DNA of 63,990 bases from positions 1 through 63,990 of the IMG/VR virus record IMGVR_UViG_3300010158_000067. One strand, 5' to 3'. The stretch is from a virus. Shown here piece after piece: positions 34,597 to 42,848 of the stretch. Under the pieces are notes generated by a model. It made no database searches and was not told the DNA's origin. It saw only the letters and a program-made list of their open reading frames with translations. Within the stretch, counting starts at the first letter, position 1. Every line of letters starts with the position of its first letter. The position numbers and the translations under genes were made by a program.

Positions 34597-34998
34597 ATGA
34601 AAAAAGTACCAACTGTTTATGAATTGCGGCGACAAGGCTATAAAGTACGAGTGACTCACATTCGAAAATTTCATCGTTTTCATCCAAGAACTGGAAAGAA
34701 AACTCAGTTTTCTGCACCTTTCCAAAGTTCAAAGACAAGAAAGCAAGAGAAAGATCTGCATCCAGATGCAGTGAAAGATCCCAATGAAGAATTTTTTCTT
34801 TCTGGTAAAGGTGGAGAAACAATCGTAGAAATTGCAGACTCTCAACACAAAGAGTTGGGCAGAGGAGTTGCCGTATGTTCAGATGATGATTTGTATGTAA
34901 AGAATTATGGAGTTAAAAAGGCAATCGCAATTGCACTTAGAAACATAGAATCAAATAAAGATCCCTATTTCCACATAAGACAATTTTTTAATAAATGA
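34597..34998 (+). CDS. Hypothetical phage protein, 133 aa
   Basis: Start taken at 34597 (MKKVPTVYELRRQGYKVRV), where the message resembles a family of small phage proteins with PTVYELRR.GYKVRV at the N-terminus. The C-terminal half (VAVCSDDDLYVKNYGVKKAIAIAL) is alpha/beta. Longer in-frame starts at 34519 seem spurious. Role unknown. Confidence 0.55.
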   Translation: MKKVPTVYELRRQGYKVRVTHIRKFHRFHPRTGKKTQFSAPFQSSKTRKQEKDLHPDAVKDPNEEFFLSGKGGETIVEIADSQHKELGRGVAVCSDDDLYVKNYGVKKAIAIALRNIESNKDPYFHIRQFFNK

Positions 34999-35165
34999 TT
35001 TTCTGGAAAATAGTTTGTTTACTGTTATATTATCTTGGAGATATTGCATTTAAGTTCGATGATGGAAAATGTTATCAATTTTTAATGTTAAAATCTGCGG
35101 AGATAAGCGATAAATATAACTTAGGAATCTGGAAAGAAGTCACGAAACCCCTTAATAAAGATTAA
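34995..35165 (+). CDS. Hypothetical protein with N-terminal hydrophobic segment, 56 aa
   Basis: The ATG overlaps the previous stop (ATGA). It starts MIFWKIVCLLLYYLG, a likely signal anchor, and ends EVTKPLNKD inside the following terminator. Too short to classify. Confidence 0.5.
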   Translation: MIFWKIVCLLLYYLGDIAFKFDDGKCYQFLMLKSAEISDKYNLGIWKEVTKPLNKD

Positions 35166-35175
35166 GGGGTTTTTC
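35145..35175 (+). terminator. Intrinsic terminator before the peptidase gene
   Basis: AAACCCCTTAAT-AAAG-ATTAAGGGGTTTTT, a 12-bp stem with a T run. A GTGTAAATA box follows within the next 12 bases. Confidence 0.85.
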
Positions 35176-35189
35176 GTGTAAATATTATT

Positions 35190-36236
35190 ATGAATCTAAA
35201 TCACATGAATCTTGGATGCATAAAAGATAAGCCAGATGAAAGAGATTTTCGGTTCGTTAAGGCAGTACATTGGACTGAAATAGGTCCAATAGATTTGAGG
35301 CCACTTTGTCCTCCAATTAGATCACAAGGTCCAATAGGTGCCTGCACGGCCTTTGGATGTACGGAATTATTTGATTTTGTAAGAAGAAAAAATAATTTAG
35401 TAAATTGGACTCCTTCTCCACTGTTTACTTATTATGCAACGAGAAAATTTTCTAATTTACAAGATCAAGATAGCGGAGCTAGCATAAGAGAAGCATTAAA
35501 ATCTACAGTTAGAGATGGAGTTGCTATGGAGAGATATTGGCCATACGATACATCTAAATTTAAAGAAAATCCTCCAGAAGACGTTTGGATTAATGCCGAA
35601 AAACATCAAACTCTTGAATATCTAAAAATAGATGATTTTGATAAAAGTGCATTCTTGGGCTGTTTGAACGACGGTTATCCTTTTGTTTTTGGCATACTAT
35701 TATATAATTCTTTTAATTCATTTCAGACGGTACTTTCTGGACAAGTTCCAATTCCAGATAAAGAAAATGAAAAATGCATTGGCGGACATTGCATGATGGC
35801 AGTTGGCTATAAAAAAATAGATGAAGGTGGAGCTGGAAAAGAATTTATCATAGTTCAAAATTCATGGGGCCCAAATTGGGCAGATCATGGATATTGCTAT
35901 ATTCCTATGGAGTATATGATGTCCAATGATGCTTTTGATTTTTGGACTATTAGATTAACAGAAGAGTGCGCGGAAGATACTGTAGATCCAGAACCTACCC
36001 CTGAGCCTCCTAAACCCGCTCCAGAACCTCCGAAGCCAGAACCCACACCTGAGCCACCCAAACCAGAACCCGAGCCTCCAGTACCCACTCCCGAACCTCC
36101 CGAACCCCCCAAACCAGAGATTGTTCCAGAACCGTCCATCACAGATGAACAAGAGAAGAAATCAATTTGGAAAAAACCGTTTGTTTATTTTTTAATTGTT
36201 TTTATTTTTACTACCTTGGCTTTCTTTTTTGCTTAA
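35190..36236 (+). CDS. C1A papain-like cysteine peptidase with Pro-rich stalk and C-terminal anchor
   Basis: 348 aa. The catalytic Cys is in QGPIGACTAFGC (Gln of the oxyanion hole plus Cys), the His in CIGGHCMMAVGYKK and the Asn in IIVQNSWGPNWADHGYCYIP, all in family order. No propeptide is visible. Residues about 265-320 are repeats of PEPPKPEP type, and residues about 325-348 are a single membrane span with short tail (FVYFLIVFIFTTLAFFFA). The enzyme would sit on a membrane at the end of a stalk. It could act in lysis, entry or defence. It has its own promoter and a terminator on each side. Confidence 0.8.
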   Translation: MNLNHMNLGCIKDKPDERDFRFVKAVHWTEIGPIDLRPLCPPIRSQGPIGACTAFGCTELFDFVRRKNNLVNWTPSPLFTYYATRKFSNLQDQDSGASIREALKSTVRDGVAMERYWPYDTSKFKENPPEDVWINAEKHQTLEYLKIDDFDKSAFLGCLNDGYPFVFGILLYNSFNSFQTVLSGQVPIPDKENEKCIGGHCMMAVGYKKIDEGGAGKEFIIVQNSWGPNWADHGYCYIPMEYMMSNDAFDFWTIRLTEECAEDTVDPEPTPEPPKPAPEPPKPEPTPEPPKPEPEPPVPTPEPPEPPKPEIVPEPSITDEQEKKSIWKKPFVYFLIVFIFTTLAFFFA

Positions 36237-36251
36237 ACTCTTAAACAGTAA

Positions 36252-36285
36252 AACAAACCCCTTGACGAAAGTTGAGGGGTTTGTT
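36252..36285 (+). terminator. Intrinsic terminator after the peptidase
   Basis: AACAAACCCCTTGAC / TTGAGGGGTTTGTT hairpin with a seven-base loop, just after the peptidase stop at 36236. Confidence 0.75.
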
Positions 36286-36299
36286 AATTTATAGAGGTC

Positions 36300-36818
36300 A
36301 TGAATATATTTTGCTTAGATCAAAATCCTGCGACTGCCGCTGAATTTAATTGCGATCAGCATTGCAATAAAATTGTACTAGAATGCGCACAAATGATGGC
36401 TAATTGTTTTTCTTTAGACACACTTCAACATGCTCCTCCTAATTCTTTGGGCCAACCTCGCAAGCATTCTTATTTCAACCATCCTGTATCTAAATGGATG
36501 CGGGAGACGCTGGGTAATTTGTTTTGGAGTCTCGATCATGCTTTTGCCCTTGAATCTGAGCGTCTATATCGAGGATACAATCCTCACTTTTCTATGCGCT
36601 TTATTCGGTGGGTAGCAGATAATTTTGATAAATCTATTGTGCCAGATGGCAATCAATCAGAATTTGCAGTAGCTATTGCTCCAACAATGAATTGCCGACA
36701 GCATCCATTATTTAATACTTTAGATGCTATCGGCAAATATCGTTTATACTATATGCATGACAAGCCTTTCGTTACTTGGACTCGTCGCCAACAACCAGAA
36801 TGGTTTAATCAAATGTAA
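36300..36818 (+). CDS. Conserved phage protein of the CDQH/CDKH family, 172 aa
   Basis: It begins MNIFCLDQNPATAAEFNCDQHCNKIVLECAQMM, a close variant of a block at the start of widely distributed phage proteins of unknown function. WFNQM closes the protein. The His, Cys and Asp pattern suggests metal binding, possibly a nuclease-like role, but that is inference. It overlaps the convergent ferritin-like gene by 14 bases. Confidence 0.65.
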   Translation: MNIFCLDQNPATAAEFNCDQHCNKIVLECAQMMANCFSLDTLQHAPPNSLGQPRKHSYFNHPVSKWMRETLGNLFWSLDHAFALESERLYRGYNPHFSMRFIRWVADNFDKSIVPDGNQSEFAVAIAPTMNCRQHPLFNTLDAIGKYRLYYMHDKPFVTWTRRQQPEWFNQM

Positions 36819-37206
36819 GTAAATACTTTAGTTGATTTAAAGTTCCCAACATCTCATCTCTTATATTTAGTAAATCACTCTTATCATTCAAATCAGCATC
36901 GTTGTTAAAAGATTTTAAATATGCTATCCATTGATCTATTTTCTCTTGAAGACCAACCGATTCAATGTCTCCTTCAGATGGAAGACTTTCTGTTTGAAGA
37001 TTTTCTAACTCAAAAAGAAATGATCCAGATGCAGACTTTACACGACCAAAAGTCCCTTGATATACTTCGACAAACTCATCAATTGACTCCTCAAGCTCTT
37101 CATAAGCCATATCCAGAGCCTTATGTTCAGAAAAACTTTTAGTTTGCCAGTGATAAATCTTAATTTGATTAAGGATTGTAAGTAGAGGAGAGACTATAGA
37201 AAGCAT
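36805..37206 (-). CDS. Ferritin-like/Dps-type protein (DUF5856-like)
   Basis: 133 aa, all-helical. NQIKIYHWQTKSFSEHKALDMAYEEL is the Dps-like HWxxx...FxxH...Y ligand helix, followed by ESIDEFVEVYQG. Phage proteins of this type are listed as DUF5856, sometimes suspected to bind metal. The only minus-strand gene in this part, so probably independently controlled. Confidence 0.6.
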   Translation of the reverse strand: MLSIVSPLLTILNQIKIYHWQTKSFSEHKALDMAYEELEESIDEFVEVYQGTFGRVKSASGSFLFELENLQTESLPSEGDIESVGLQEKIDQWIAYLKSFNNDADLNDKSDLLNIRDEMLGTLNQLKYLLTFD

Positions 37207-37239
37207 ACTATATGATTACACAAATCAGTAAAATTTCAA

Positions 37240-37270
37240 TTGACATCGCGAATGTTATTGCTATTATAAT
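37240..37270 (+). promoter_or_regulatory. Sigma70-type promoter before the 93-aa gene
   Basis: TTGACA at 37240 and TATAAT at 37265-37270 with 19 bases between (an alternative TATTAT gives 16). The ATG at 37274 follows after three bases, so the message is expected to be leaderless or to start inside the codon. Confidence 0.55.
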
Positions 37271-37273
37271 TAC

Positions 37274-37555
37274 ATGATAAATTCTACTTTTATAGAAGTT
37301 TCTGCGGATAAATTTCATGAATTTATCATTGAAAATCTTCCCAAGCATCATACTTCTGAATCATTAATTAATGAATTATCTTTTCAAAAATTTCACGCAA
37401 TAAATTCTTTCAAAAAAGATTTTATTAATGAAATATTAAATAATTATTATGGCATTCACTATGTAGGAACTACGGCGAATGCAACTTTAACTTACAAGTT
37501 ATCAGTAACTGATAAAAAACTTTGTACATTTTTTCTTTTAAGATATGGAAACTGA
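37274..37555 (+). CDS. Hypothetical protein, 93 aa
   Basis: The family is not recognised. An alpha/beta protein with a FHEFIIENLPKHHTSESLINEL helix. It overlaps the cytidylyltransferase gene by 11 bases. Confidence 0.55.
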   Translation: MINSTFIEVSADKFHEFIIENLPKHHTSESLINELSFQKFHAINSFKKDFINEILNNYYGIHYVGTTANATLTYKLSVTDKKLCTFFLLRYGN

Positions 37556-37997
37556 AAATATTAACACAACAATAGTTATTGTTTCTGGTGGATTTGATCC
37601 AATTCATTCTGGACATATTCATTATTTAAATGAAGCAGTAAAATTAGGAGATTATTTAGCTGTTGGAGTTAATAGCGATGATTGGTTAATCAAGAAAAAG
37701 GGCAAAGCATTTCTTTCATGGTTTGAAAGGGCAACTATTATTAAAAATTTAAAAGCCGTTAATCATGTATTTAATTTTGATGATTCCGATGGAACTGCAA
37801 AAGATCTAATTAAAACTATTAGACAGCATAATCCAACTTCAAAAATAATTTTTGCAAATGGAGGCGACAGAACAAAAGAAAATATTCCTGAAATGGATAT
37901 TGTAGATGACAATATTGAATTTGTTTTTGGAGTTGGTGGAGAAAATAAACAAAATTCAAGCTCTTGGATATTGAAATCATGGGACCAGAAGAATTAA
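37545..37997 (+). CDS. Nucleotidyltransferase of the cytidylyltransferase fold (RfaE/TagD-like)
   Basis: 150 aa. VSGGFDPIHSGHIHYLNEA holds the HxGH catalytic motif, and YLAVGVNSDDWLIKKKGKAFLSWFERA the second conserved segment. The length fits single-domain glycerol-phosphate or ADP/CDP-sugar cytidylyltransferases. Substrate unknown; may make an activated sugar for the glycosyltransferases of the window. Confidence 0.85.
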   Translation: METENINTTIVIVSGGFDPIHSGHIHYLNEAVKLGDYLAVGVNSDDWLIKKKGKAFLSWFERATIIKNLKAVNHVFNFDDSDGTAKDLIKTIRQHNPTSKIIFANGGDRTKENIPEMDIVDDNIEFVFGVGGENKQNSSSWILKSWDQKN

Positions 37998-38419
37998 CTC
38001 CAGAACAAAAATTTAAGGGGGCTTTAATTTTTAAATATTTAAAAACTGGTAAGATTCCCAAGAGAAAAGGTTTATTTAGAACCCTGTTCTTTTTAGCTGG
38101 CGAGCAAAAAAACTTTAAAGGTATAATAATGACCTCTTCAAGCGTCACATTAAAAAGACCGACGATTGATAGAACAATTCAAATTAAAATTCATTGCAAC
38201 ACGGATCTAAAAAATATTGAAAATGTCTTCAATACATATATACCAAATTATGAATTTAAAATTGAACCATTTAATGCGCATATAAAATATATTACCGTTT
38301 ATTATTGCTCAAAAAATATCAATTGGGCAATGATTGACGAAGAGCTGAGAGCCAATTACAAACAAAACATAAAAGAAGTAGACGGTTTACCAAAAATTAT
38401 TAATTATGAAACGAAATAA
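37979..38419 (+). CDS. Hypothetical protein, 146 aa
   Basis: Start placed at the ATG at 37979 (MGPEELTPEQKFKG); the TTG at 37964 is in frame but unnecessary. Family not recognised: an N-terminal helical part, then alternating strands (VTLKRPTIDRTIQIKIH, YITVYYCSK). Overlaps both neighbours. Confidence 0.55.
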   Translation: MGPEELTPEQKFKGALIFKYLKTGKIPKRKGLFRTLFFLAGEQKNFKGIIMTSSSVTLKRPTIDRTIQIKIHCNTDLKNIENVFNTYIPNYEFKIEPFNAHIKYITVYYCSKNINWAMIDEELRANYKQNIKEVDGLPKIINYETK

Positions 38420-38681
38420 AATAGAAACAGTTGACAAGTCAATGTATTACAATGCATTTAATGAATGGCTTAATTCATCCAATGAATTCATTGATTTGAA
38501 AAATGAAAAATATATGGACGAAAAATGGCTATCTTTCGCAAATGAATTAGGTATTACCTTGGGGGGTAGTCAAGAAAACGATCAAATTATAGTTTCTGTA
38601 GAAGATTCGGTGTGCTGGAAAGAAGCTAAAAAATATTATTCTATAATCTCATATAGAGTATCTGAGGAAGCAATGGTATGA
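38406..38681 (+). CDS. Hypothetical protein, 91 aa
   Basis: The family is not recognised. A soluble protein with ITLGGSQENDQIIVSVEDSVCWKEAKKYY, resembling a small binding domain. Overlaps its neighbours by 14 and 4 bases. Confidence 0.55.
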   Translation: MKRNKIETVDKSMYYNAFNEWLNSSNEFIDLKNEKYMDEKWLSFANELGITLGGSQENDQIIVSVEDSVCWKEAKKYYSIISYRVSEEAMV

Positions 38682-38857
38682 CTTATAAGTTTCAAAGAAA
38701 TATCCCTTCATTTATACCAGTCATAATTTTTGTTTTTGTTACTTGGGTCATTTTTGCCATTGGTTTTGTATGCGGAAAATTTTGCGAAAATGCAAAATTT
38801 AAAAAACAAAAAGAAAGACAAATCTTCATAGAAAAACAAGTAGATAAAATCGCATGA
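38678..38857 (+). CDS. Small single-span membrane protein, 59 aa
   Basis: The ATG at 38678 overlaps the previous stop and the TGA overlaps the next ATG. One membrane span (FIPVIIFVFVTWVIFAIGFVCG) with a Lys-rich tail. Role unknown; another membrane protein of similar size and shape lies at 42506. Confidence 0.6.
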   Translation: MTYKFQRNIPSFIPVIIFVFVTWVIFAIGFVCGKFCENAKFKKQKERQIFIEKQVDKIA

Positions 38858-39279
38858 TTAAATATATATTACCTTTATTGTTTTTAACAATTAATTGCTT
38901 GGCTATCACTAAGGATGAAAATCCTTTTGCCTTAAAAATAAATCAAGAAACTTTTTTAACTGATAAATCTGGAGTATTTATTCCTAGTTCAATTCTTAAA
39001 TTAGTTCCAGGCAATGCTGTTAAAATTTATTTAATTGATGGCACTGAATTAAATGGATTGATTAAATCAACCGAAGTAATTAATTCTGAAATTGTTAAAG
39101 TTTTTGGAGAAATTACAAATAAAAATAATACTGGATTTGGATTTGTCCTCACTAAAGACGCTATTTTTGCTGGAGCGTTAGTTTTTAGAGATAAAAATAT
39201 CACTTATAAGATTAATTATAGTGAATCTGCAAAAGGTTTCATCTTGGTCGCTGATAAGTCTGAAAAAATAGGATCTTGA
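38854..39279 (+). CDS. Secreted protein, 141 aa
   Basis: An N-terminal signal peptide (MIKYILPLLFLTINCLA) is followed by a beta-rich mature part with GDAVKIYLIDGTELNGLI-like and FAGALVFRDKNITYKINYSESAKGFILV strands, resembling the propeptide-like segments of secreted bacterial proteins. No catalytic motif. It may be exported to the host periplasm. The next gene has its own promoter. Confidence 0.6.
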   Translation: MIKYILPLLFLTINCLAITKDENPFALKINQETFLTDKSGVFIPSSILKLVPGNAVKIYLIDGTELNGLIKSTEVINSEIVKVFGEITNKNNTGFGFVLTKDAIFAGALVFRDKNITYKINYSESAKGFILVADKSEKIGS

Positions 39280-39304
39280 CATTCAATAGGTTTCAATTTA
39301 ACAT
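39276..39304 (+). promoter_or_regulatory. Sigma70-type promoter before the sigma-like gene
   Basis: TTGACA (39276-39281), 17 bases, TAACAT (39299-39304), then six bases to the ATG at 39311. Consensus minus-35 and spacing; leaderless. Confidence 0.7.
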
Positions 39305-39310
39305 TGAGCC

Positions 39311-39826
39311 ATGCAAACACAAATAACGAAAGAAGAATTTGAAACTATATACAAAGAGTATACGCCAAGATTAAAGGGTTTTGCTCAGAAGTTTTTATTC
39401 AGAGATTGTTTGGTTGAGGAATGCGTTCAGGAGGTTTTTAGAAAATTACTAAAACAAGATTTTAGTAAAATTGATAACTCAATTGAGTCAAATCATTTGC
39501 AAAAATGGCTATTCACCGTATGTAGAAATACATCTTTTAAGTTGAAAAACAAAGAGAATAGATATGTAGAAGAAAATCACTGCGATACAATTTCAGAAGA
39601 AGCGAATCCATTTGAAATTCTCGATAATAAAGAATGTGGTAAACAAATGCTTAAAGCACTTAAAACATTAAGTAAGCAGCAGCAAAAGGTAATTAAATTA
39701 AGATATTATTCTGATCTTGATTACGCACAGATCGCAAAAAAAATGAAAACAACTTCTGGAAATGTTGGCTTTCATTTGAGCACTGGCTTAAAAAATCTAA
39801 GAAAAAAGCTATTGAAATCAATTTGA
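39311..39826 (+). CDS. ECF-like RNA polymerase sigma factor
   Basis: 171 aa. Region 2 at residues about 8-60 (FETIYKEYTPRLKGFAQKFL and the VEECVQEVFRKLLK helix), and region 4 in the C-terminal third (LSKQQQKVIKLRYYSDLDYAQIAKKM, ending NVGFHLSTGLKNLRKKL) with a helix-turn-helix. No anti-sigma gene is adjacent. It could redirect host RNA polymerase to phage promoters; the TGTGTAAATA boxes are candidates for its target, but that is untested. Confidence 0.8.
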   Translation: MQTQITKEEFETIYKEYTPRLKGFAQKFLFRDCLVEECVQEVFRKLLKQDFSKIDNSIESNHLQKWLFTVCRNTSFKLKNKENRYVEENHCDTISEEANPFEILDNKECGKQMLKALKTLSKQQQKVIKLRYYSDLDYAQIAKKMKTTSGNVGFHLSTGLKNLRKKLLKSI

Positions 39827-39851
39827 CAACCGATAAGTAATAAGATACTTT
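39823..39851 (+). promoter_or_regulatory. Sigma70-type promoter before the MoxR gene
   Basis: TTGACA (39823-39828), 17 bases, TACTTT (39846-39851), then eight bases to the ATG at 39860. It overlaps the end of the sigma-like gene. Confidence 0.65.
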
Positions 39852-39859
39852 AATACAAC

Positions 39860-40951
39860 ATGAAAGCTGAAACTACTCCTCTAATTAATAACATTGCCCT
39901 TTCTCCAACGGAAATCAAAGAAGCTATCTATGACTGCTTTGAGGTTCGTCAGCCAGTAATGATCTGGGGACCACCAGGGGTTGGCAAGTCCGACATTATT
40001 CATGAGATTGGTGCTGAAACTAATCGTAGAGTAATTGATATTAGACTTGCACTTTGGGAACCTACCGATATTCGCGGTATTCCTTATTTTGATCACGAAA
40101 CGAAGCAAATGCATTGGGCACCTCCATCGGAATTGCCTAAGCTGATTAATGATAATTCCATCATCTTCTTGGATGAATTTCCAAGTGCAGTTCCGACAGT
40201 GCAAGCTGGAGCTTATCAATTAATTTTAAATCGGAAAATTGGTGAGTACCAACTTCCCGAAGCGGTTGATATGGTAGCTGCTGGTAATAGAGAAAATGAT
40301 CGAGGCATTTCTTACAAAATGCCCGCTCCACTGGCAAATCGTTTTACTCACATTGAACTGAAACCAAATTTTAATTGTTGGTTGAATTGGGCAATCAAGA
40401 ACGAAATTGATAATTCAATTATTTCTTACCTATCTTGGTCTAAGAAAGATCTTTATGATTTTAACCCAAAGTCATCTTCAAAAGCTTTTGCAACTCCTCG
40501 TAGTTGGACTTTTGCAAATAAATTCATTACAAAAGGAAAGCGCTCAAAGAATTCAGAAAGCTTATTGACGGCATTGCTCGCAGGAACTGTTGGAGAAGGT
40601 CTAGCGATCTCTTACATGACCTTCCGCAAAACTTCTATCAAGCTTCCTAAAGCAGAAGACATTCTTTCGGGTAAGCTCAAGAAGTTTAAATACAATAAAG
40701 ATATTTCACTACTATACGCAATTGTAACAAACTGTTGCGTTGAATTGAAGAGTCAAATTGGTGATGAAAATTGGGTTCAAAGCGTAGATAATTTCTATCG
40801 TTTTATGCTTGAAAATTTCCCACAAGAAGTTATTGTGATGGGAGTGAGAACTTCAATTAGGAATTATCAGTTGCCAATCAATCCAGAAAAACTTTCAACT
40901 TACAAAGACTTCGTTGAAAAGGTAGAAAAATTCATCTTCATTCAAGAATAA
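39860..40951 (+). CDS. MoxR-family AAA+ ATPase
   Basis: 363 aa. Walker A is GPPGVGKSDII near residue 40, and Walker B is IIFLDEFPSA near residue 100, followed by sensor-1 region VAAGNREND and a C-terminal lid domain. MoxR proteins are chaperone-like ATPases that load metal or cofactor or act on VWA partners. The partner gene follows by two bases. Confidence 0.88.
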   Translation: MKAETTPLINNIALSPTEIKEAIYDCFEVRQPVMIWGPPGVGKSDIIHEIGAETNRRVIDIRLALWEPTDIRGIPYFDHETKQMHWAPPSELPKLINDNSIIFLDEFPSAVPTVQAGAYQLILNRKIGEYQLPEAVDMVAAGNRENDRGISYKMPAPLANRFTHIELKPNFNCWLNWAIKNEIDNSIISYLSWSKKDLYDFNPKSSSKAFATPRSWTFANKFITKGKRSKNSESLLTALLAGTVGEGLAISYMTFRKTSIKLPKAEDILSGKLKKFKYNKDISLLYAIVTNCCVELKSQIGDENWVQSVDNFYRFMLENFPQEVIVMGVRTSIRNYQLPINPEKLSTYKDFVEKVEKFIFIQE

Positions 40952-40953
40952 AA

Positions 40954-42141
40954 ATGAGCCTTTTCAATAAAGCGGAAGATTTAACCATTGAAGAGAGATT
41001 AATTGCCGCGAAGGTGCAGATGCTTATGCGTCTGCCCTTTTTCGGTAGTTTAGCCTCTGGTTTAAATGTGAAGGTTGTGGATTGGAGATTTGACAAAGAG
41101 ACTCCAATGACCGCCGCAACAGATGGAGTTAATTTCTTTTATAATCCAGAGGGTATTAAAGATCGCACGATTCCAGAATTAGTTTGGCTTTATGCTCATG
41201 AAGTTAGTCACGTATGTTGGCAACATTTCATGCGTATGGGAGATCGTAATAAAACACTTTGGAATATTGCGACTGACTATGCGATTAATGGAATTTTAAG
41301 AATTAATAAAATTGGCAAACCACTTGAAAAACATCTAGACGATAAAAAGTTTGATGGAATGGCTGCAGAACAAATTTATGATATTCTTTATAAAGAAGCT
41401 CCAAAGCTTGATTTGGATGCGTTATCTAAAATGCTTGCAGATAAGCATTTAGAGATGGATAGAAATGAAGACGGTTCACCCAAAACCGAAGAACAGATCA
41501 GAGATCTAACGAATAAGATCAAAGAAGATATTGTTAAAGCTACGCAATCAATGGAAGCGGGTAGTATTCCTGCTGGCTTTGATAGACTCATTGAAAGCAT
41601 TGTTAGTCCACAACTTCCTTGGCAAGAAATTTTGCGAGATCGTATTAAATCTAAAATTAAAACAGATTTTACTTTCATGCAACCAAATAGAAGGAGTGGA
41701 AACATGGGAGGCATTATATTTCCAAGCATGACTGTGGAAGATCAAATAGATATTTGTATTGCTATGGATATGTCTGGATCTATTAGTGATGATATTGCTT
41801 CAGAATTTATGTCAGAAATAAATGGTATAATTTCTGAATTTAGATCTTGGAATATTAAAATATGGAGTTTTGACACTAAAGTTTATAATCAAAAAGAATA
41901 CTCTTCAGATGAAAATGCCGACATAATGTCATACCAACCAAAGGGTGGAGGGGGAACTGATTTTGAATGTAATTGGTCTTACATGAAAACCGCTTCCATT
42001 GAACCAAAACTTTTTATCATGTTTACTGATCTTTATCCTTACGATGGATGGGGTGATCCAGATTATTGTGACACATTGTTTATTGGTTACGGAGGATGTA
42101 GAGCAGTTGCCCCTTTTGGAGAAACAATTCATATTAAATAA
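40954..42141 (+). CDS. VWA-domain metallopeptidase-like partner of MoxR (DUF2201-like)
   Basis: 395 aa. Residues about 75-110 hold LYAHEVSHVCWQHFMR, an HExxH-type zinc motif. The C-terminal third is a von Willebrand A domain with the MIDAS DMSGSISDD and later FTDLYPYDGWGDP. The order metallopeptidase-VWA matches the DUF2201 class found beside MoxR. The pair may remodel or cleave a target complex; the target is unknown. Confidence 0.85.
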   Translation: MSLFNKAEDLTIEERLIAAKVQMLMRLPFFGSLASGLNVKVVDWRFDKETPMTAATDGVNFFYNPEGIKDRTIPELVWLYAHEVSHVCWQHFMRMGDRNKTLWNIATDYAINGILRINKIGKPLEKHLDDKKFDGMAAEQIYDILYKEAPKLDLDALSKMLADKHLEMDRNEDGSPKTEEQIRDLTNKIKEDIVKATQSMEAGSIPAGFDRLIESIVSPQLPWQEILRDRIKSKIKTDFTFMQPNRRSGNMGGIIFPSMTVEDQIDICIAMDMSGSISDDIASEFMSEINGIISEFRSWNIKIWSFDTKVYNQKEYSSDENADIMSYQPKGGGGTDFECNWSYMKTASIEPKLFIMFTDLYPYDGWGDPDYCDTLFIGYGGCRAVAPFGETIHIK

Positions 42142-42525
42142 ATGAGCACGTATTACAAAAAAGTAGGAAGACGCTATGAGCCAGTTAGCGATTCAGAAGC
42201 CTATAGTGGCCTTTCTAATGGGTGTTGGTTAGTTAAGGTTGGAGATGGCTGCACTTCAATTAGACAGTCCGTAGAACCCAATATGGCGGGATTACAATTC
42301 GCTACATTGATGATGTCAGATAAAATTTCTAAATATTTAATGGACGTTGCTACAGCCATACCCAAATCCAGAGAATATACAAAAAATCAAAAAAAGATCT
42401 TAAAACAGTTGCAAGAGCTACCAGAAAAAGATAAGTTAATGTATTGGGAATACGACTCCATTCAAGGAATGGCAGACAATATCTTAAAGCTAATTTTAGA
42501 TGATTATGATAAGAGCACTAAATAA
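42142..42525 (+). CDS. Hypothetical protein, 127 aa
   Basis: The family is not recognised. It begins MSTYYKKVGRRYEPV and has a helical C-terminus (KNQKKILKQLQELPEKDKLMYWEYDSI). It starts directly after the VWA gene stop, so it may be the third component of the MoxR unit. Confidence 0.6.
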   Translation: MSTYYKKVGRRYEPVSDSEAYSGLSNGCWLVKVGDGCTSIRQSVEPNMAGLQFATLMMSDKISKYLMDVATAIPKSREYTKNQKKILKQLQELPEKDKLMYWEYDSIQGMADNILKLILDDYDKSTK

Positions 42526-42670
42526 TTTTTTAAATTCATTTGAGAATTTTTGTTGGAGGCTTTTGATTGCGACTATATTTTTAATAGCAATTCCTTTTGT
42601 TGCAATCGGTTTTGTATTTGGATTTTTTAGCCTGCAAGTAACAAAAGAAGAAACAAAAAATAATGAATAA
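42506..42670 (+). CDS. Small single-span membrane protein, 54 aa
   Basis: The ATG at 42506 overlaps the previous gene. Span WRLLIATIFLIAIPFVAIGFVFGFF, then a short charged tail (TKEETKNNE). Similar in size and layout to the 59-aa membrane protein at 38678. Confidence 0.6.
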   Translation: MIRALNNFLNSFENFCWRLLIATIFLIAIPFVAIGFVFGFFSLQVTKEETKNNE

Positions 42671-42848
42671 TACCGAAAATCTAGATATTGACCTGAGCAA
42701 ATTTCCCAAAGATGTATTGATTAGATTTATAATTTTCACTCACGAAAATAACTTGACATGCAATGAAGCTTTTGTTAAATTGTTGACGGATTATCTAACC
42801 AAATTAGATAACGAAAACGAAAATCAAATCCAATTACCACTTGAATGA
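42663..42848 (+). CDS. Hypothetical protein, 61 aa
   Basis: The family is not recognised. Acidic, helical: DIDLSKFPKDVLIRFIIFTHENNL. ATG overlaps the membrane gene end, and the stop overlaps the next ATG. Confidence 0.55.
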   Translation: MNNTENLDIDLSKFPKDVLIRFIIFTHENNLTCNEAFVKLLTDYLTKLDNENENQIQLPLE

